DNA from: Laetiporus sulphureus 93-53
Taxonomy: Eukaryota > Basidiomycota > Agaricomycetes > Polyporales > Laetiporaceae
DNA: 64,000 bases
Assembly (NCBI RefSeq): GCF_001632365.1
Contig: NW_024468544.1
Coordinates: forward strand, 287,123-351,122
Reading direction: 5' to 3'
This document shows, piece by piece, positions 58,797 to 64,000 of the stretch (positions are counted from its first letter, which is position 1; every line of letters begins with the position of its first letter). The position numbers and the translations under genes were made by a program. The notes under the pieces were generated by a model, which worked only from the letters and a program-made list of their open reading frames with translations, ran no database searches and had not been told where the DNA came from.

Positions 58797-60547
58797 TGTC
58801 ACAAATACAGTCTTTGTGACCCTAACCATTCTCATATAAATACCCTAAGCGCCAGCACTAAGCGCTGGACCAGGCTATACATCACTTAGCCAGGTATCCA
58901 AGCGCACAGCTGTATATTACATGGATGGTGCTGACGCACATAGCATATTACATTACATATGCTGGTATAGAGAATAGGTTACACGGGTTGCCTGTGAAGG
59001 ACTAGATCCAACATAAAGTGTCATGTCCTCATGTGACCTCCAGCAGGCTATGCTGCTGCAAGGGCCTACAACCGAAAGGTGCCCAGCAAGCGTAGAACGA
59101 AGGAAATCTAGTCACGTGACTAAAAGCTCTAAAAAGGAATATGTCACAAATGTGCTGATCATATACAATCTGACACAATGGATCGTATCACGATCATAGT
59201 TCCCAAGGGAACCATTGAGTCCTACAATAGATTGTATCGACATGTGACTTATCGGGATCAACCAGAGATCAATCGACTAGTCGCCGATATAAGCCCTGGC
59301 CATCAAGCCACATAAGACTTACGACATCTTAATAGTCATTAAGATAGATCTCATAACGTCTATTAGACTGAACCAACCAACCTCAATCCTAGTCTCGCAA
59401 GAGACCTGTTAAAGGATTAGAGCAAAGCAGTCTACGCTATCATTATCCCGAAGATACGACAGAACGGCCTTTTACTAGACTTAGCATATGTGACAACCCG
59501 ATCCCTGAACAGGATCCTCAATAGGGTTGCGACATTAAGTCTGGGCCTTTCGGAGCCATAAAAGGTCTAGAGTAATCTCGGACATCATTGTGCACAGTAT
59601 ATCACATGCGAATCACATAATGACATCACGAGTCCAGACCTATCTCAAGTACACATCACGTACAAGCTCAGATCCACAGACCGGATAAGACCCGACCCTG
59701 ATAAGGGGCCGCCGATCCGGCATCTAAAGAAGTCTTGACCCGGTTCCCACTTAATATTAGAGGAAGCCATGACTGAGTCTTCTATAGACTCCTGTATTAG
59801 TCTTGGCCAATATCAAAATGGATCTCCGGGGCACTGTCGGGTGTTTCACCTTGATAGTTGTGGGATACGTAATTCCTGATGGAAATACATAAACGTCTAA
59901 TAGGGATCCAAAGAAGTTCCTTCGGTCCCCTCAGTTAAGGGTACTCACGGCGCAAGCCATGGTCCAATAAATACATGTAGTTATATTTAGGTCATAACTG
60001 CGGATAGGTCATCACAATGTAGCGGCGCCATTAGAAGGTATTTGGCACAGCACCTCGCCGTATGTGTACAATAAGATAGGTTCTCACACGGCTCGATCTG
60101 TGGGTCCATACCCAGTATCAGGGGTCCTGGATCTAACATACTTGCCATATAAGGGTTCCTAGTATACATGTGTATTATAATATGAAGTAGGATAGATGGT
60201 ATATCGGGGTACTCCCCTGCTTGTATATATACTAGGATCAACTGAGAGTAGATCCCCAGTTCTATCATACTTTCCCACCTGGGGCTCACTCCTCTCTAAG
60301 TCCTAAGGGACTGGCTAGTGATCCAGGTCAATGACCGTCCGACATGGGACTTCAGGCCACCCAACTGAGGGCCTGCTTGTAGTTGTGTAGTGATACACAT
60401 TATCCTGCCACCACCCTCTCTAGTCGCCATATCACGTCGACCAGTATGAGTTGGTTCTGGATGTTAGAGGTAATTCATGTCTAGTCAGGACTATATAGGT
60501 GCCGATACATTAGCTTGTGTTCGGAGAATATTCTCTAGTAGTTCGTG
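58797..60547. mobile_element. 1.75-kb insertion in element C with 8-bp duplication
   Basis: The sequence between ORF1 and ORF2 that is about 30-40 bases in A and B is split here by 1751 bases. ATACAGAT flanks both ends (58789-58796, 60548-60555). The insert starts TGTCACAAA with a hairpin GTCACAAA-7-TTTGTGAC and contains the palindrome GAGAATATTCTC near its end. No clear terminal inverted repeat and no convincing ORF (a 100-codon minus-strand frame at 60289-59987 is unrecognised). With an 8-base duplication it suggests a non-autonomous DNA transposon; if the right edge is moved to GATACA, it would read TG...CA like a solo LTR. Confidence 0.7.
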
Positions 60548-60577
60548 ATACAGATGATACAAAAGAATATAACTGGC

Positions 60578-61354
60578 TTAGTAGGGCCAGTAGCATGACT
60601 CCTTCTCAAACTTCACTAAGTCCTTTCCGACTCGTGCCTGCTCCTTGTTGATCCCTTTGAATGAGATCTTTCCTAGTCCTATGCAAAGCTTAATAGCAAT
60701 GCGCCTATCGATGAAAGTAAAGTCGTGTCCTTCTCCAATGCGCGAGTTAATCACTGCTAGGTGTCGTAGAATTTGATCTTGACACTTCAACTGCTCCTCG
60801 GTGAACTTGACAGCAATATGCGGCTGCTGCAGGACCTTGTATTGCTGTATGGTAGCATATACAGTAGGACCGATGTTTTTGGGGAGCGTCCCTTTGAGAT
60901 TCTCGTGAATACCACGAGGATGATAGTTCTTGGATAGCGCAAAGTTTATAATGTCGATGGCAGGAAAGATAGCATAGGGATGAGAAGGTAGGAGTGGGGT
61001 AGATGGGTTAGGAGTCTCTTTAGGAATGCCTTCAATTTAAAGGCTAACCTTGCACTCTTGTTGACGACGCTCAGCTGTGCAACCTATACGACTGACTTCT
61101 GGCTGCTGAGCTTGAACTAGATTGCCTTGAGTCAAGCGACAGACTCTAGGCTGTCTTTGATGGGGATGGTAGCGTCCGTTGGGCGGAACAGCACCATTGA
61201 TTGTTCGAGGTGCAGCGCTGTTCCTTTTGAGGGAAGAAAGCAGCTTAGGCGGTAGAGATGCAGAGGAGGTATATAAAGGAAGTGATGTGGAAATAGCCCT
61301 GCCCTGGGCGGATGTATCTCTGGGCGAAAATGCACGGCAACCAGTGTTAGACAC
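60578..61354 (-). pseudogene. element C ORF1
   Basis: 258 codons in one frame from MSNTGCRAFSPRDTSAQG to ESCYWPY-stop at 60578, with an internal stop at 61037-61039. Conserved blocks GIHENLKGTLPKNIGPTVYA and AVKFTEEQLKCQDQILRHLA agree with B. Function unknown. Confidence 0.75.
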
Positions 61355-61388
61355 TTGGTTGGGGCGTAAAAGGTCAGTCTTATTCTAA

Positions 61389-62044
61389 TGTCACAGCACG
61401 CCGATGACAAAGATAGACAACCCAAACAAGAGTCCCCTTGAGGGTCTCTGGGTAAAAGCCAACAGTGATGAGCTGTGGTGATACGACGTGCACACTGACG
61501 AGGCTGAGGTTGTTGGTTGCAGAGTAGGACTTACTGGGGAGGCAAGCGGTGCTATCATAGATGAGAGAATGCAAATAGATGTATAGCACACTGAGAGTGT
61601 CTGGTAAAACCCCTCTGTGATGGTAGTGATGGACGAAGGGAAATAAGACTGAGGTCTTCTCCTCGTCTCGCTGGTCCTTATATACATGATTGTCTAGCTA
61701 CTGTACAGTACTACATAAGTGGGTCACACGCTATTCTACTGGATGGTGCTACAATCGTACCACTTGTTCCAATTATCCTGATTGGTTGCCTAATAATATC
61801 CCGTAGAGACAGAGCTCCTCTTGAGCACGCAATATGGTGTCATGGTGATTGCACCTTATGATGCAATGCCAAGGAGCTCAGTGTCACGTGACTATGCCAG
61901 AAGAGATTCGAGGTCATGTGACTAGATGATCGGTTATCTTATCTCCCATTAGGTCACGTGACTTGTTCGACTTGAAATGATGAAAAATAATACATTCCAA
62001 CATGTATGTTCCTTTTATTGACCTTGTCAGGTAAAACCGTGACA
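61389..62044 (-). repeat. 5' LTR of element C with self-priming pair
   Basis: 656 bases. The primer site AGAATAAGACTGA (61386-61374, minus strand) matches the LTR transcript-start region at 61641-61652 over 11 consecutive bases; the other two positions of the 13-mer have mutated in this LTR but not in the 3' LTR. Confidence 0.9.
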
Positions 62045-62049
62045 TACAT

Positions 62050-62370
62050 AATGAGCAGGCCACAGCACTAGTGCTGGCAGCAGTTGCAATTCTCATTCAT
62101 GCTGCTTGTGCAAGTTAGACACCTTGACAACATCGCTGTATGCCTTGAGTGACTTGAGGAAGGCATCACCTCCTTCATCTTCATGAAGGACTCAATCATG
62201 GAGGACACAACAAGGGACATCCTCTCGATCTCCTCGATATGGTGATCACATGCTAGAATGAAAGATGGAAGTGCAGAAATGACAGCACAATGAGGCTGGC
62301 TTTGGTTGAATTTGATGATCCATATGAAGCCACCATGAGGTTTTGAAGTTCTCAGATGCAAAAAGTACAT
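62050..62370. other. unrecognised sequence between element C and copia-3
   Basis: A minus-strand frame (62385-62068) reads SALPSFILACDHHIEEIERM and SSSHSRHTAMLSRCLTC, coding-like but unknown to me. It was contiguous with the 5' flank of the ABC relic before element C inserted. Confidence 0.3.
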
Positions 62371-63445
62371 CTGAAAGCTACTCAAGGTGCTATATGGCCT
62401 TAAACAAGCTGGTCAGCAATGGTATATCAAGCTTTGTGAGCTGTTTGCTGACCTGAGCCTACAGCAGAGCCAGCATGATTTTGATGTGGTTTTTTTTTAC
62501 CTTTATCTCCAACATCATCATCATCATGGTACATGTTGATGACTGCATGCTTGTTATGGATATGAAGGCCACCATGACTGGCCTCAAGTGGGAGCTCACT
62601 GCACAGTTTGAGATTGTCGACCTAGGTGAAGCATGCTGGCTACTAGGCTTTAAGATTTGCTGTGACTGCACCACCTGCACCATCTCACTTTCACAAGCTG
62701 CATACATTAATATGATAATTGATGATTTCAGTATGATGCATGCCTATGCACTGATGGTCTCAATGGACCCCCACGTCAACCTCTTTGGCATCGAGTTCTC
62801 AGATGAAGATCGCATGCACATGGCTCACAAGTCATATGCAAGGCTCATCAGGAGCCTAATGTATGTCACTATCAGCACATGTCCTGACATCATGTTTGTC
62901 ACTTTGGCTCTGGCATGCTTCATGGCTGACCCAGTGCCCATGCATTGAAAGGCCGCAAATTGCATGCTGCACTATCTTAAAGGCACATGCAACCTGGCCT
63001 TGACATTCAGTGCAACAACTGATGGTCTTATAGGCTACATTGATGCTAACTGGGCCTCACAAGCCCATCATCACTTGGTCTCAACCTACAGCTTCCTCTA
63101 CTCTGGGAGAGCCATCAGCTGGTCTTTGTGCAAGCAGCCTCTTATCGTGCTGTCCTCCATGAAGGCCGAACACATTGCCACATCTGACGTGTCACATGAG
63201 CTGTTGTGGCTACATGCACTTCTTATAGAACTCACCTCACCTCTGATGAAACTGACACCATTACATGCCGACAATCAGAGCACAATTGTGATCCTGCAAA
63301 GTGGGCTCCTTCATGCACGAATGAAGCATATCAACATTCGATACCATTTTATTCATCAGGATATCGACATAGAATGCACTGTCATCTTGTATTGCCCAAT
63401 TAACGACATGCTTGCTGATCTTCTTACAAAGATGTTGAGCTAGAA
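62371..63445 (+). pseudogene. copia-3 RT C-terminus and RNase H
   Basis: Starts abruptly with LLKVLYGLKQAGQQWYIKLC. A run of eight T near 62491-62498 shifts the frame. It then continues IIMVHVDDCMLVMDMK (RT active site VDD), EIVDLGEACWLLGFKI, LIRSLMYVTISTCPDIMF, a stop at 62946-62948, and RNase H MLHYLKGTCNLALTFS, GYIDANWAS, LSSMKAEHIA, HADNQSTIVI, ARMKHINIRYHF, MLADLLTKML-stop at 63443. Normal copia order; everything upstream of the RT palm is missing. Confidence 0.88.
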
Positions 63446-63495
63446 GGTGAAGAAGTTCACTGGAATGCTCGGACTTCACCTGGCTTGAAGGGGAG

Positions 63496-63820
63496 TGTTG
63501 AAATATCAAGCCTAGCCAATTTGAGTATTGACTTACATTCTTACTTATCAGTCAGTATTTCCTTTTACATACTTATCAGACATTAGCACCCCTAAGACTT
63601 TTCACCCACTTCACTCATTCTGCAGGCTTCAGTCCTTCTATCATCAAGTGCTAAAGCCCAGTGAGTACCAATAGTGTCCTGCATGAAAGTAGATTACATA
63701 CTGATGTACCATAGTTGACTCTAGGTATATATTAATACAGTCCTTCTATTATCAAGTGCTGAAGCCCACTGACTCTAGCTCCTGTCCCTTTGTCCACTCA
63801 TTTTTCATCCATCTACAACA
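63496..63820 (+). repeat. 3' LTR of copia-3
   Basis: A purine tract GAAGGGGAG precedes TGTTGAAATATC, and the best end is ATCTACAACA at 63820, giving TGTTG/CAACA inverted ends and 325 bases. It contains two CAGTCCTTCTAT-ATCAAGTGCT copies near 63630 and 63740. The end is inferred because the 5' LTR is absent. Confidence 0.7.
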
Positions 63821-64000
63821 TTCACATCCAGCAAAATCTTTTCCTTCGGTGAGGTCCTGTCACAGATTTTCACCACAAAGTCCACACGTGACTTTTCTCA
63901 CACCACAGATCACGTGCTTCACCAATATCTCACGCCACTCAGCCACAGACGTGACGCGTAGAGATCAGGTGATAGTCCACATCACATGTTATGGTCCAGA
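63821..64000. other. flank of copia-3, no gene seen
   Basis: Short AC-rich sequence with two CACGTGA/ACGTGAC words; nothing recognisable. Confidence 0.4.

Larger units (their letters stand above)
51649..62044 (-). mobile_element. Ty3/gypsy chromovirus element C
   Basis: 10396 bases on the minus strand, 3' LTR 51649-52304 and 5' LTR 61389-62044 (656 bases each), target duplication TACAT at 51644-51648 and 62045-62049. Same gene order as A and B. It carries a 1751-base insertion between ORF1 and ORF2. About a dozen differences in the first 195 bases of the two LTRs, all but one transitions, indicate an old copy. Confidence 0.95.

Overview
The window is eukaryotic and fits an Agaricomycete (mushroom-forming basidiomycete) genome; the genus cannot be fixed. 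Evidence: short introns of 40-100 bases with GTRAGT donors, Ty3/gypsy chromoviruses, Ty1/copia remnants, a CxC2-KDZ transposase (a group typical of Agaricomycetes), a SUN-domain gene, a Mei2-like RRM gene and a fungal kinase-like gene. No rRNA, tRNA, CRISPR array or bacterial-type operon was seen.

Layout. 1-12.3 kb is the gene-bearing part: a doubtful degraded gene (142-1429), a 5' relic of beta-mannosidase followed 80 bases later by a 5' relic of carnitine O-acetyltransferase (to 3087), a large multi-exon minus-strand gene (8371 to 3449) of an uncharacterised Agaricomycete type, and a two-exon SUN-domain gene (10344-12254). 12.3-30.9 kb is a three-level nest of LTR retrotransposons: a minus-strand copia element (copia-1) was split by gypsy element A (12828-30087, + strand, target duplication CCGCT), and the 3' LTR of A was then split by gypsy element B (20990-29633, - strand, target duplication GACGC). 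30.9-46 kb holds GATAATC-rich tandem repeats at both sides of a region with a 3'-truncated Mei2-like gene, a broken CxC2-KDZ transposase gene, a kinase-like gene, a 1.3-kb palindromic repeat and degraded sequence. 46.3-51.6 kb holds a copia integrase/RT fragment between 420-base inverted repeats and an ABC-transporter relic. 51649-62044 is gypsy element C (- strand, target duplication TACAT), itself carrying a 1.75-kb insertion. 62.4-63.8 kb is the 3' end of a further copia element with its 3' LTR.

Elements A, B and C are one family with an unusual plan: LTR with three E-box palindromes, a primer site complementary to the probable 5' end of its own transcript (Tf1-like self-priming), two conserved ORFs of unknown function (about 259 and 141-153 codons) before gag, a gag ORF with its own stop, and pol starting 41 bases later in another frame. 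Pol runs protease, reverse transcriptase, RNase H, integrase, chromodomain and a C-terminal dUTPase. All three copies carry nonsense and missense changes, mostly transitions, so none looks autonomous. The two pre-gag ORFs are the best candidate for something undescribed.
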